Shown: positions 12,900-25,547 of the stretch, in pieces
Position numbering within the stretch: the first letter of the stretch is position 1
Layout of the letters: every line of letters starts with the position of its first letter
Source of the DNA: Diphasiastrum complanatum
Taxonomy: Eukaryota; Streptophyta; Lycopodiopsida; Lycopodiales; Lycopodiaceae
NCBI GenBank assembly: GCA_029204225.1
Contig: CM055092.1
Span: 41,382,016 to 41,446,015, forward strand
Length of the DNA stretch: 64,000 nucleotides
Reading direction: 5' to 3'
The notes under the pieces: model-generated
Database searches by the model: none
What the model saw: the letters and a program-made list of their open reading frames with translations, nothing else
Told to the model about the DNA's origin: nothing
Position numbers and translations under genes: made by a program

Positions 12900-15800
12900 C
12901 ATTTTGGGGCTGCTAGTTAGTTGTATTGTTCTGGTTTGACAATTGATGGAGAGTATTGGCTGGATAGTAGCTGCAGTTTTTGATGGAGGATTGGAGTGGA
13001 GAGGTAAGGTCCAAGAAGATGATCAAAGTTCTAAGTTTATTCTAATTCCCAAACCCAAAACCACCAAGTAAGATCCAGACTAGCGTCGGGTCGGGTATTA
13101 GTATTTTTAATATCAGCTGGGTCCTGGTATTTACACTTTTTGACAATTATAGATACTAATCGGGTATAAATATAACAATGTCTACAAATTAGTGGCTAGT
13201 ATCAAGGGTGATACTAGCTTGGGTATAAGTATATAATTTTTTTTTTTAATTAGACTTTTTACCAAGGGTAGTGTGCATTTCTATAATGATTTTTTTAAAT
13301 GTAATATACATATGATTTGAAAGGTCAATACTTTATTGGTGCCCAACAATGTCTTTGGGCCACCATGAATAATATTTATCACATACATAAAATTTGAAAA
13401 TAAACTAAAAATGGATACTATATTGATACCATGTTAAACTAAAAAAATTTGCCCCTAATCCAAGTATCAATATGTGCATTGATGGGCTAAAACTAGCCTA
13501 AGTCGAGTATCGACCCTAGTATTACAAAATCATATACATGCCGATTATATTTCATGATACCATCCCGAGCACTTATATACCCTCCCAACAATGCTCTATA
13601 CCCACCCAACATTGAATTTTTTACATAAGCTAAGAGTTTAAATTTATAAAGGATGCAAAACTCCAATGTTCTTTGGACACATGCAAAATTAAATCCACCC
13701 ATTTGTAAATCAAGTTTGATAAGAAAATCACATGCATTGTAAATTAAGTCTTCGCTTATAAAATCTTTTGCTTTCTTGCATGTCATCTTTTTGTGTAGCC
13801 CATTGGAGTCAACAAGGAAATGAAAGTAGGATTTGGACTTGACCAACACGTCAGAGGACCACTTATTGATATTGAGCTTGACATCTAAATAGCGCCAGCT
13901 TTTTTATTCAAGAGTCTATTTTTTATAGCTAACACTAGTTCACTCTTGGAATGAAATTTGTCGTGCTACTTTAACCTCAAAAAATATTTAAGATATACTT
14001 GATGTTGATTTTAATGAACTAATTTTCAAAAGTTTGGCTTTCTTTTTGGTTCTGTGATTTTTTTTTGTGGCTTTGCCTCTTATTTTTCTTTCTAACTTAA
14101 ACAAGAAGGCCTTTTGTGAATTACTCCGCTATTCTAAGAAGGCAGATCAATTTTGAAGAGCATTGAAAATTGCATTTGAAGATCCAAGTTTGGGTGGGGA
14201 AGGCTAGGTATGTTCTAGATTCCCTTCAAAATGATGTGATAACATAAAGCATACATTTTATTATTTATCACAAAATATTGACCCTTCCCATTGACTAAAC
14301 ACAAATATACAAGAGTGGAAGCATTCAAATATACAAGAGTGGAGGCATTCAAATATGTTTTTTGATACAAGCCTAGCATAAAAATAGTCTTATCAATAAG
14401 AGCGCCAAGACAAAACTTAAACTCTCAATCATTATCAATCACATGAGAAAATTCTTTATGATTCCTACTTACTGAGATATCCCATAGTACCAAGAAATGA
14501 CTGAAATCCCAAACCGGCTGAATAGTTTCATTCTAAAAGGTTTTCGTTAAGTATTATATCTTTCATTACAACACCCACCGGGATTTCCATCATGATTTGT
14601 GATAGATAATCGTGGGTTTAATTTTTTTTCGTTTAGCGCCCACATCGCAATAAGGTCCATTGCATTCCAACATCCATTTGAAATCGACCCTCCGGACGAC
14701 TTCTTGAGGCCTGGAGGTTATCCAGCTGGACATCCAATTGGACGTCGCAATGCGACCAAATCCATGTGGCCATTACCGCATTTTGACATCTTGTGGCCGA
14801 CATGGCTGTCGCATTGTGACATCTCCAACAAACATCGGATTTTAACATCTATTAGTGTTCCCAACGGACAGATTACCCTACCAAATCATCTGACGATATT
14901 TATTCAATAGCTTTTTTACAAATGTTATTTTTTTTCAGGTTTTTGCATAGAATACTTCCGAAAGAAAATATGATACCTAAAAAACAAAAATAAACATGAA
15001 AGATGATGAACGTATTTGGGATGGATTATAACACCATACATGCATGTCCAGAAGACCATGTTTTATATAGAGGTGAGCATTCAGAATAGCTTCAATGTCC
15101 CAACATGTAATACTTCACGTTGTCGAGATGACGTACAAGGAGATAAAGTGCCACAAAAAGTGTTGTGACATTTTTCAATTATCCCACGATTGCAATGTTT
15201 ATTTCGATGCAAATCTTTGGCACAAATAATGGATTGGCATGTCAAAAATCGATCCATGGATGATGTAATGCGAGCACCAAGTGACTCACCTGCATGGAAA
15301 CATATTGAAGACCAATGGCCCGAGTTCAAAAGTGAATCTCGTAATTTAAAATATGGCATAAACATTCTAGCATTCAAGTGACAACTTGGTCCCCACATGG
15401 CCAGTTGTGCTTGTTAATTAAAATATATGTCCATGGTTGAGTATAAAAATTGGACACTTGTTATTAGCTTTATTGATTCCAGAAAAGTACAAGGCCAAGA
15501 ACAAAGATGTGTGTTAGGCCAACTTTGGGCCATTACAATGTAATTGAAAATGTAAAGTTGATTGAAGTATAATTGTAATAGATGTAAAATTATGGGTTAA
15601 TTGTGGAAATGTATTTACATGGTTAGGTAGTTAGGCTAGGACAAGTTGTTTTAGAATAATGGATATTACGAAGTTGAAATAGGTAGGTTAGTTGATGATA
15701 AGTCATATTTATGAGGAAGCTGAACGGACCGTAAGCAACCACAAGATTGACGATTGCGATCTTCATGCGGTTCTTATGGGAAGTTGAACCGATCAGTGCA

Positions 15801-15964
15801 GTCGTAGGGGAGTTCTGCGATACCAAATTGCGGTATCTTGGCAGGAGTATAAATAAGATACTTGCAGCCGAGTAGGGACTCTTGATTTTACATTGTCCAA
15901 TAGTGGTGTGATCAAGCATCAAAGGGTGAGAGCAGAGCAATTGTACATTTAGTCATACATATTC
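12900..15964. other. Intergenic DNA, no gene recognised
   Basis: AT-rich sequence with only short uninformative ORFs. From about 15512 (TGTTAGGCCAACTTTGGGCC) onward the sequence has an LTR-like look, with a TG start and AT-rich spacing, but no partner copy was found, so it is not called. A 24-bp tandem duplication at 14302-14349 is the only clear structure. Confidence 0.45.
14302..14349. repeat. 24-bp tandem duplication
   Basis: Two adjacent 24-bp units (14302-14325 and 14326-14349) differ by one A/G substitution. Confidence 0.9.
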
Positions 15965-16452
15965 TATAATGATCGCCAAGTGAAGATCTTCAAGAATCCT
16001 GTCACATGCAAACCAAAAGGACACCTGTGGAGCATGAAACACCCAACCAATATGGAGAGGCTAGTCAATACCCTAACCAATCCACCCCCAAGCCACAATG
16101 AAGAACACAAGAGAGGAGAGAAGAAATTGGCTCAAGAAACTGAATTCCCAATAGGAAGATGGGCGAGTTTCCATAGGATATATTCTCTCCAAGAGGAGAG
16201 AATATTTCCCTTAGGATCCCCATGCAACCTACGTTGAGCTATTGACCTCCTATTCTTGCATTAAAGCAGTCATTCACCATGCATGTGCTCCTATGTCCAA
16301 TTATAGGTATGGGCCCTCATATGATTATTAATTACTTGAAACGACCACGTCCGGAATGACGTAGCATAACTAATAACCACATACAACTGGAGTGACCAGC
16401 TATCCATGTCAAGAATTATTCTAACTCCCTTATACAGGACATGGACATAACA
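15965..16452 (-). repeat. Gypsy-family LTR (minus orientation)
   Basis: On the minus strand it begins TGTTATGTCCATGTCCTG and continues as the same LTR found at 22229-22715 (+) and, broken, at 63054-63775. The end is placed at about 15965 because similarity among the three copies continues past AGATCTTCA to a TTACA/TTATA end. No polypurine tract or internal gypsy sequence adjoins it in the matching orientation and the flanks show no clear duplication. It is best read as a solo LTR or a rearranged end. Confidence 0.75.
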
Positions 16453-16909
16453 GTTTCCATGTCATGTTGTAGGCAACAATAGGCCTATTGCCTTGCCTAA
16501 GACCTTTTGAGCAATTATAATGTGGGCACTGTGGGCTGTTCTGTAATGTGAAATTTTGTAATTGACATCAGATCATCGTATGGAATGTGGATTGAGCATT
16601 ATTATCTATTCCTTTGCATTTATCTCATTGTAATTGTTGTATGGTCAGTGTTCTATGATAATTCCTCTCGTTTAAATTACGGCAGTGTGTTAGGATATTT
16701 TAATGATGTGGAATGTAACTGGGTTAAGTAGATCTTTAGTGCTTTGTAAATGATTCTGAATCAGAATTCTATTATGTTGTATGAAATTATGATGGTTTTC
16801 ATTCATGTTGATGGTAGAGAATGTTCTCTTTGTATGAATGGTTTAGTCGTAATTAATGTCAGGTAGTTAGGTGATCAAACACCTCTGTAACACCTTTATG
16901 GTTCCGTTG

Positions 16910-17185
16910 TCAGGACGAATTTTGGTGGTTGTGTACTCTGGATGGGAACGAGTTTGAATTGTGGATAGAATTATCAAAGGGAGGAGTAGAATTGTCTTCA
17001 ATGTCTATAGGTTTGGATTTGGAAAAATCTACTAATATTCGCGGAATGGAGGTTGTCTTGATAGGGTGGACTCGAGCAGCCATATTCCAATGCTTTGAAG
17101 GCAAGAAGCGTGACAATCCTAACGTGCACATACACCAATTTCTGGTTGTTTGTCAGGCATATCTGATGGGACAAGGGAGATAGAA
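16910..17185 (+). pseudogene. Possible gag-like ORF fragment
   Basis: An open plus-strand stretch of about 85 codons contains NPNVHIHQFLVVCQAYLMGQ, which loosely resembles the helical core of gypsy gag proteins. It sits upstream (+) of the degenerate gypsy body at 19.8-22.2 kb and is separated from it by the minus-strand copia remnant. It could be the gag end of that same element. The similarity is weak and the ORF may be chance. Confidence 0.25.
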
Positions 17186-19790
17186 GAACGCCTAACAGTG
17201 TATGCTCAATCTGGTTTAGTACACAACATTGCATACATCAAAGATCCTATTAGTGAATGATAAGGGTATTTCGCTATGTCGAGTACTTCACTATCAGAAT
17301 CAGCACAAGTAGGTTTAGTCAATATTATACTTGGATCCATTGGAGTATCAATTGGTTTGCAATCAGACATATGAAGCTTTTCTAAAATGCCTTTTAGATA
17401 TGTCTGCTGGCTAAGATAGATCTTCTTCTGAAGCATGTTTCTAGTAATGTGAATTCCTAGCAAAGAATGGACAGCTTCTAAATCAGTCATGTCAAATTTG
17501 TTTGACAGATCACTCTTAGTAGCGTGCAGAAGAGAAGTGTCATTAGACAAAATAAATGCATCATCTACGTAAAGAGCTATGTGGACTGAATTGGTGCCTA
17601 TATGCTTCGAATACACATTACAGTCAACTGAATTGTTTGCAAATCCCAATTGAATGAGATAAGAGTTGATTCTATCGAACCATGCTCTTGCGGCCTATTT
17701 CAGACTGTAGATTGCTTTGTGCAGCTTGCACACTTTGTGCTCTTGGCCTTTGACTTCGAATCCTTCTAGTTGGAAGCTTTACAACTCCTCTTTGATGTTG
17801 TCATTGAGAAATGTTGTCTTGACATCCATTTGGTGCATTTGGAGGTGTTCTGTGGTGCTAACGCAATCAGAGTCTTGATTGGCTGCATCTTGATGACAGG
17901 ACTAAAAATTTCTTGATAATTCACTCCTTGGACTTGAGTGAATCCTTTAGCCACCAGCCGTGCTTTCCATTTAGCAATGGAACCATCAGAGTTGATCTTC
18001 TTCTTGAAGATCCACTTGTTGTCGATAACTCTCTTGTGAGTGGGGAAGTCGACCAGTGTCCAGGTCTGGTTCGTCAAAAGTGAGTTGTACTCGCTTTCCA
18101 TAGCTTCTTGCCACTTCACAGCATCCTTGGAGTTAATTGCTTCGGTTAGGCTCTCTGGTTCATCTGATGAAGTCCATAATGATTGAGGTATGTACCTCTC
18201 AAGAACTGTCCCAGTTTGTGAGGATCTGTGGACGTTTGGTTGACCAGGATGCGATGAGGCTTCTTCATGAATTTCTCCATATCTGCTCGAACTGGCTTGG
18301 TCTGGTTTTTGAAATATTACATCCCTAGAGATAAATACTACATTGGTGGATGGATCATAAACTTTATAAGCTTTATGTTTATCAGAATAGCCAATGAAAA
18401 TACATTTATTTTTCTGAATAGGCTTGTGCCGATGCCAAACTTCATGAGTTTTGTTGTTGACGACCTTGGTGATGGATCTATTCTGCACGTAACAGGTTGT
18501 GGTAGTAGTTTCTACCCAAAACTTCACAGGTAGGTGTATTTGATGTATCATGGATGTTGCTGAGTTGAGAAGAGTTCGATTCTTCCTTTCTGCAATCTCT
18601 TTTTGTTGAGGTGAATAGGAAGTGGTGAACTGTCTTCTAATGCCATGTTCAACCATGTAGTAGAACATCTCATTAGAGAGGTATTTGCCACCACCATCAG
18701 TTCGGAGTACTTTCACTTTTGTAGACGTTCGTGTCTCAGCCATGGCCTTGAATCCCTTGAAGCATTTAAAGGCTTCAGATTTGTGCTAAATGAACATGAC
18801 TGTAGACCATCTAGAATAATCATCTATGAAAGTGATAAAATAGATTGCATCTTCTAAGGACGAAGTTGGCAGTGGACCACAAAGATCACTGTGTACAAGA
18901 TCCAATACATGCTTGTTTTGATGGAATGTGATCTGAAAAACTTGCTTCTAGAGTGTTTGCCATAGACACATGATTCACAAAAAAAGGATTTCCTATCTAA
19001 TGAAGAAGGAAAATACAATCCATCAACTAAGTTATTACAATGCATATAGGAAAGTGATCTTGTATTCACATGTCCAAATCGACTATGCCACAAAATAGCA
19101 TTATCGTTTACTTTTTCATGAGAGATGCTAGTAATGCAACTGAATTAGAGAGTACGTAAAGATTTCTGACTCTAGTGCATGTAGTCAGAGTAGTATCTTC
19201 CTCGAATATTGTACACTGCTCAGATGAGAAAGTAACAGTGTAGTAGCCCTCATCAGTTATCTTAGAGACTGATAATAGGTTCTTTGATAGCTGAGGAACG
19301 TGAAGGATGTTGGGAACACAAATAGATAGATCGTTGTTGAATGTGATCTTGATTGTCCCTTTGCCTTTTCCGAGGTAGATGAATTGATCTCTGTTGTAAG
19401 TTGCATACTATGTAAAACATTCCTTGCGAGACGTCATGAGTTGAGTAGTGCCGCTATCTAGGTACCAGCTATCATAGTCTTCATTGTTGTTGTTGTACGC
19501 CATTAACAAGTGTGTGTTTGCTCCTTGAATTCCGCCGCGTTTGAGGAGTCTGGCTGCTGTTGTTGTTTCTTCTTCGCCTCGCTGTAGATCTGAATACGAC
19601 ACTCCTTGATGTCATGATTGGCTCTCTTTCAATATCTACAGAAAAGCTTCTTTCGTGATCCACTATTCTCACCTTGAGTATGAGGCCTCTACTGTTGCTG
19701 CTGCACTTGATTCTTGCCCTTGGAGTAGTCTTTCTTCTTGGTGTATAGAGCCACAGATTTGTCTTTGATAGACAGGCTGACTCTCTAAGT
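17165..19790 (-). pseudogene. Degenerate Ty1/copia element body (gag zinc knuckle to reverse transcriptase)
   Basis: Reading right to left, copia domains appear in canonical order. They are a decayed zinc-knuckle region (about 19760-19600), protease with DSWYLDSGTTQLMTS (about 19470), GAG-pre-integrase with WHSRFGHVNTRSLSYMHC (19093-18854), and integrase core with RTDGGGKYLSNEMF and YSPQQKEIAERKNRTL (18743 onwards). Reverse transcriptase follows, from TWTLVDFPTHKRVIDNKWIF and NYQEIFSPVIKMQPIKTL to ALYVDDAFILSNDT (17649-17206). The YVDD active site and the protease DSG are retained. Stops and frameshifts break the ORF at about 17.2, 17.7, 18.8 and 19.3 kb. The RNase H, most of gag and both LTRs are missing. 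It interrupts gypsy-like sequence on the plus strand. Confidence 0.88.
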
Positions 19791-20574
19791 GATTATTTAG
19801 AGTAATCTGGAACTAGAGGAGTTTTTGGGGTTATTGAGCTGTGAGATATTCATTAATATGGGAAGTAGTGGTAAAGATTAAATTAAGATACACTGATTGT
19901 TACCAAGTACCATTTTGTTATGGATTGGATTAGTGAAATAAAGCTTTAATCTTAACTTTATGTCCAAAGATGTCTGTATGAGTTAGCCTAATCTTGGTTT
20001 GTACACTAAGATCTGTTGTAGGCTGATTGGTAGAAGGAATTTTGTTAATAAGAGTTAGATGGTTGGAAAACTTGTGATGTGGAGTTATTCACTTCAAAGA
20101 TTTCCCAGATATGCTATTTACTCATGAGAGATAGAGTTCTTTGGTAGCTGAGTTGCAAGATTCTCAATGAATTATGTGAGTAACATATGCAGATTGTGGA
20201 TATCTGTCAGTTTATAGCCTATGTTTATGTATAGGAACATAGTTGGATAAGTTGCTTATGTACATTGTGGATCTACTATGTGTTTCCTATGTACTGAGTT
20301 TATATTGTATACTTAAACTAGTCAGAGTACATAGACATATGAACAAGTATTGTGTGGAACAGTTACTTGCAGGTTAATGTCTCTTTTTGTGGAAAGGATA
20401 ATTCACTAACTTATTTATGGTTTGGAAGAAGATCTAAATGTGGTGTTATACATGTATAATTGAGATCTGCACCTAGACATTTAAGATTTCCGAATCATTT
20501 ACAATTGACTTGAGTAATTGGATTACTCCTAATTGGAAGTTAATTGGATAAATAAGCAGTGTGAAGAGAATTCA

Positions 20575-20616
20575 CCGGGAACTGTTTATTTTGATCCGGG
20601 AACTGTTTATTTTGAT
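20575..20616. repeat. Exact 21-bp tandem duplication
   Basis: Two identical 21-bp units (20575-20595 and 20596-20616) lie within the degenerate gypsy body. Confidence 0.93.
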
Positions 20617-21669
20617 CTATATTGCTTATAAGTCACATGATTAGTGAGTCATTTGAATTCATTTATGAGAACTATGCATAGAATATAGAAGATTCTTGAT
20701 ATAGAATATTTCTTGAAGGAGAAATATCCTAAGTTATTGATTATATCCCAGTGAGCTCATATACATATATTGGATGACAGAGTCTAACTAATATCAAGGA
20801 TAACTACTGAATTCAGTTGGAATTCAACAGAACTTTATAATCTCTAGATGTGGTTCTAGGTGATTGTATAAAGTTTATATTTGTTAAAGACAAATGTTAT
20901 AATGGTCTTTAACCACTTGGTTGATTGTAGAATTGGAACTCATAAGAATCGAGATGGAAGAATATTCTTGGAATCCAGTAATTTTCCTTGTGGAAAAGAT
21001 TTCAGAATGTTTCTTATATTTCCTGAGTGGTATGTTGTACATATACTCCAGTATCTCTAAATGATGAAGTATGGGTTTAGAATCCGATAGATTATGATTA
21101 ACGAATCATAAGGTTCTAAATGTTTATGATTGACGGATCATAAATTGATACTTAAAGGTCATTAGATGATTATATGGAAATATGACGATTCTTAAGATGA
21201 TGAGTAATTCTTGATCAATTGGTGGAGTTAAAATTTAGATTTGTTATTTGAACTCTAAATTTGTGTACAAACTTGAGATTGTTTGGATCTCATAGGCATT
21301 TTCATTGAGTGATTGTTTCCTTATGAAGATTTTGCTTACCTTTACAGATTGTAGTCAAGGAATGCTTGTGTACTATTTTTCAGCCTAAAATCTCCGATTA
21401 ATTAGGAGCAGTTAAGTCTATCAAGATTGAATGGTTGCTATTTTCTGGTATATGATGCTAGGGATAGAGCACTTATCTCAGGAGAGTATTTTGGGTTACT
21501 CAAGACTGAGTTGAAGTCATTTTTATCTTGATGGATCTCCTAAGAGATTTTGGTGGGATGAGGTTTGTACCAAGAAGCATTTATGACAGATCTACAAGTA
21601 ATTGTGGATAGTCTTGGACTATAATTGTTTTGGATCTTTAACTTTTGAACATTGATTTCCAATGTAAGG

Positions 21670-22215
21670 TGAGGACTCACGCAGTGATTCATGTAAATTG
21701 AGGTACATGAAGGTGATGTTATTAGATTGGAGAGAATCAAACCCAATAGGGAAATTTATCTTTTAGTGTACTTCTAAAAGGTCAATATAGTATTTCAGTG
21801 TAGAGACAAATAATTTGAGAATATCCCATCTCTAAATACTTATTTGATATTGAAGTCATACTAAAGATTGATTTTCAGGGTAATTGTGAAAGTTAAATGA
21901 TTGATTTGTTAGCTTTTAAGCTTAATCTTCTGATTTGGTTGACTGCTCATCCAGTGTATCATGTAAATTTAGTTTATATGATGATGACAGTTTGATGTAT
22001 TGAAGATTTTGCCCATATGGAAGATTTATCACTCAATGTACCTTCGGACCCTGAATGAATACTCAGGATCAGAGACAAACAATTGAGAAATTGGTCTATC
22101 TCTATGTGCTTGCTTAGGTTGGTTGGTCAAATTGAGGATAATGATTCGTGGGAAGAGTTAAAAGCATACAAATTAGATTTTTCCTAGTTACTCGTTCTGA
22201 GGACAAAACTAGTTT
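21670..22215 (+). pseudogene. Duplicated gypsy integrase C-terminal tail
   Basis: Two diverged copies of about 270 bp follow one another (from about 21677 and about 21950). Both start with a His-Val-Asn-like segment (HAVIHVN and HPVYHVN) and continue through matching blocks. The second copy extends through EDNDSWEELKAYKLDF and RTKLV to the polypurine tract, as in the chromodomain-type tail of plant gypsy integrases. Both are full of stops. The first copy is more decayed. Confidence 0.55.
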
Positions 22216-22228
22216 AAGGGGGAAAGAA

Positions 22229-22715
22229 TGTTACGTCCATGTCTTGTATAAAAGAATCGGAATAATTCCTGACGTGGATAGCCGGTCACTCTAGATGTAT
22301 ATGGTTATTGGTTATGCCTCGTCATTCCGAGCATGACCTGTAAAGTAATTAATAATCATATGAGGGCCCATACCTATAATTGGACATAGGAGCACATGCA
22401 TAGTGAATGACTGCTTTAATGCAAGAATAGGAGGTCAATAGCTCAATATAGGTTGCATGGGGATCTTGGGAGAATATTCTCTCTCTCATGAGGAGAATAT
22501 GTCCGTTGGAAACTCGCCCGTCCTCCTATTGGAAATTCAGTTTCTTGAGCCTGTTTCTCCTCCTCTCTCTTAGGTTCTTCACTATGGCTTGGGGGCTAGG
22601 TCCAGGAGGAAACTCCAGGAGGGATCTAGGTTTGGATGGGTGGTTTAGCTCCACAGGTGTCCTTTTGGTTGTCTTGCAACAAGATCTAGTCAGATCTTCA
22701 TATGGTGATCCTTAC
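22229..22715 (+). repeat. Gypsy 3' LTR (plus orientation)
   Basis: The LTR starts TGTTACGTCCATG immediately after a polypurine tract, so it is the 3' LTR of the degenerate plus-strand gypsy body. Its end is set near 22715 (CTTACA) by comparison with the minus copies at 15965 and 63054. It contains GGCTTGGGGGCTAGGTCC, a block shared with the other gypsy LTRs here. Confidence 0.75.
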
Positions 22716-22909
22716 AGAGCTGCTCCATCTGCTGCTTGTGTAACTTTGTGATCTGTTCAATTAGTGATTTGTTGGACAAGCTCGTAGAGGCTGAGGTCGA
22801 TGCAATTGAAGGAGTTGAAGCATGAAGAGTTGTAGCCTGGTGTAGAATCATCATCTGATCCTTCTTCTTCTTCTCTCATTGCATTTGGCACTTTTGAGAG
22901 CTAGGAATG

Positions 22910-23530
22910 TTTGCTGGACTAGTTACATGTAATATTAACCTTCACTGACTTCATAGATACTTCAGAACAATGTTTTATGACTATTTTGAGCTTGGTGAAG
23001 ATTGATGATACATAGGCGAGGGTTTATGAAGGTTGGCGAGGGTTCAAAAGACTTAGGTTTTACTTTGAGCACTAGGAACGTTCGCCTAATCACTTTTTCT
23101 CAATATTAACCTTCGCTGACTTCACTGATGCTAGAAAGCATGTAAAAGTAGCTATTGGCAAATTGGCAAAGGTTAGAAGTAAGTGTATTTGTAGATATTG
23201 AAGTTGACGAGGGTTTTGATGGCAAATTTCTAATTTTGGTGAACAAGAACCTTCACCAGAGACCGTACACTCAGTACTAACCTTCGCCAACCTCCAAGAT
23301 AGCTCTAATGCTGAAAATGAAGCTGGGCAAAGGTTGTCTGGGGTGTTTTGGGCTACTATGAGATTCTGGACATTTTTTACAAAGGTTTTTGTCATTTTTC
23401 TAGTTATTTTTTTGGCAATTTTGGCGAACTGGCTAGGAACTAACCTTCGCCTGACTAATTGTAGGTATTGATGATGTGGTAGAATGTACTGCTAGGTGGG
23501 TGAAGGTTGGTTTGAGTAGAGCAGAAAGTT
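22910..23530. repeat. Satellite-like tandem array, about 171-bp monomers
   Basis: A block reading (C/T)TAACCTTCGC(C/T)... recurs at 22935, 23106, 23277 and 23440, spaced 171, 171 and 163 bp. Between these anchors lie matching segments such as AGGAACGTTCGCC or AGAACCTTCACC and GGCGAGGG or GGCAAAGG. About three and a half diverged monomers are visible. I see no coding frame or retroelement end. It may be a relic of a satellite family or of tandem repeats inside a transposon. Confidence 0.7.
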
Positions 23531-24869
23531 ATGAGGTCTGATAGGTGTTTTATGGCTCTTTTCAGGACAGTTTGTCAGAACTACATGGTTTTTCTGATTT
23601 TTCTATTTTTGAGGATCTATAGAAGGGATAGGGTGATGGGATCTTATGTTTTTCACCTCTCAATCTCTCTCCATAGATCATACAAGTAAAAAATCATGGA
23701 AAAAACAACAAATACAACATCTACTCCACACTAAACTACCCCTTACTCATCCATTCCACAAACAAAAATCACAAACACAAGATGAATGTATGCAAGCTAA
23801 AAAAAAACAAGAAAATGCTAATCTATTCCCCGGAATTGGCGCCAAAAAATTGTAGCGGCCTAGTTCACCTGTCACGCATAGACCTTCCGATGAGATATGC
23901 AACAATCAAAAGATCCAACATGTGATCCATATGACTCCTAAAGAAAGCATCATTCCTATCCTTTCCAAGAATTCCTTACCTTATGGTTAGTAAAATAGAC
24001 TCCCACTTCACTATGATCCTTAAAATTCTTCCCATTCCCATTACTTCCTTCTATATATTCTTGATGACTTAACCCTCTTGCAAATGCATCTAGATCTCCT
24101 AAGCTATAAAAGTTAACCCTAGATCCATCGCTCCAAAATAAAATTCTTCCACCCCCAGCACCTTCCTTTTCTCACTTCCACTCTTCTCAATCATCACTCC
24201 AACACCAAAATCCCGCCAACTACATTGCCATTGTTCACAAAATTGCAAATATTTAAACTAGAACACCTTTGCATATGAGATTTACTTCCTTCTCCAAACT
24301 CCCTTGATGAGTAACCTTCCTTCTCCCTAGCGAGAGTTCCTCCGCAAAAGAATTTTGCAGACCCATTAAACCTACTCTTTCCTCCAAGAACAAATCAACT
24401 CTACCACCTAAACGATGTCTCCTCATACAAAATCTTCTTACCATTGTAGCAAACCTACATAGAGACACTGATAAATAAAATAACATTCACCACTATATAT
24501 AAACCAATAAGAATAACATCACAACAATCTCACATCAACAAGTCTACGATGATAATTAGAAAGACCACTCCAAAGGAAACATGCCTCCAATACTACCCAC
24601 TAAACAAGACAATAACAAATCACCAAAAAACACAAAGTATAAACGGAATAAACACCAACACAAGTCAACAAATATTTTAACATCAATAACTAAACACTCC
24701 ATATCATAACAAAACTATATCAAACCTTACATATTCAACTATAGCAGCTCAAGATTTTCTCTCTATAGCTAGTGATCCCACCACTTAGAGCTTCACAATC
24801 TACTTCATGTTCATCATACTTGCCATAGCTTAGCAACCTAGCTGCAATAAATTACATTTTTTCTATGAG

Positions 24870-24870
<1 letters not shown>

Positions 24871-24909
<39 letters not shown>
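24871..24909. repeat. (TG)n microsatellite
   Basis: Uninterrupted TG run of about 39 bp in intergenic DNA. Confidence 0.97.
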
Positions 24910-24912
<3 letters not shown>

Positions 24913-25340
24913 GGCAAAATCTTGTCATACAAAATTTGACTTTTCACATTCACCTCTAAAACAAAAAGAATAACTTTACATTTGATATTGACTTGAAGTT
25001 CTTTTGAGTTTTTCTCTTTTTTAATAAAGTCTAATAGGCCTTTGATATGGAATGGACCTAAATGCCAATCTAAGTAAGAAACTAGTTGTAGGCTTGAACT
25101 TCCAACCTGCGCACCCCTTTGCATGAAAGTGTGAGCACACTCTTTTGCGTTGTGCTCCCTATGACTTTGAGCTCATCATTTTGACTTTGACAGTGGGGTC
25201 AAGATGGCATATAGCTCAAATCTTTTCATGTACATATCAACTTGCAAATTCCGAGCTTTGGTTAAAATGAAATCTCTTTTAACCGGAACGTGACACACCA
25301 TATATATATACAACAATAAGTTTTTGGATGTGACACACCA

Positions 25341-25344
<4 letters not shown>

Positions 25345-25398
<54 letters not shown>
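25345..25398. repeat. (TG)n microsatellite
   Basis: TG run of about 54 bp ending in CACGTGCGCGCA, an alternating purine-pyrimidine stretch able to adopt Z-DNA. Confidence 0.97.
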
Positions 25399-25399
<1 letters not shown>

Positions 25400-25471
25400 A
25401 CGTGCGCGCATCATATAATTTTTTGGCTAAACCTTTAGGGAAGTCTTCTAGATTGAAAGGGGGAAATCCAA

Positions 25472-25474
<3 letters not shown>

Positions 25475-25544
<70 letters not shown>
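25475..25544. repeat. (CT)n microsatellite
   Basis: CT run of about 70 bp, 77 bp downstream of the TG run and followed by a second GTGCGCGCA-like tail. Confidence 0.97.

Positions 25545-25547
<3 letters not shown>

Larger units (their letters stand above)
19800..22228 (+). mobile_element. Degenerate gypsy element 3' body leading into the LTR at 22229
   Basis: AT-rich sequence with almost no open frame. Its right end carries gypsy integrase tail similarity and then a polypurine tract (AAGGGGGAAAGAA, about 22216-22228) directly before the LTR start TGTTACGTCC. This fixes the orientation as plus. Motifs such as GATTGACGGATCATAAAT near 21130 resemble the internal region of the compact gypsy element at 10.35-10.4 kb. 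No intact domain remains. Confidence 0.6.

Noticed and set aside
14599-14910. 103-codon plus-strand ORF and its antisense partner
   Set aside because: Local higher GC creates open frames on both strands. No family motif, splice context or codon pattern supports a gene.
22910-23530. CRISPR-like array
   Set aside because: The repeated blocks are diverged whole-monomer tandem repeats, not short identical repeats with unique spacers. The context is plant nuclear DNA.
23830-23860. TTGGCGCCAA element as a gypsy primer binding site
   Set aside because: No LTR end adjoins it and no element body follows in either direction. The palindrome alone is not evidence.
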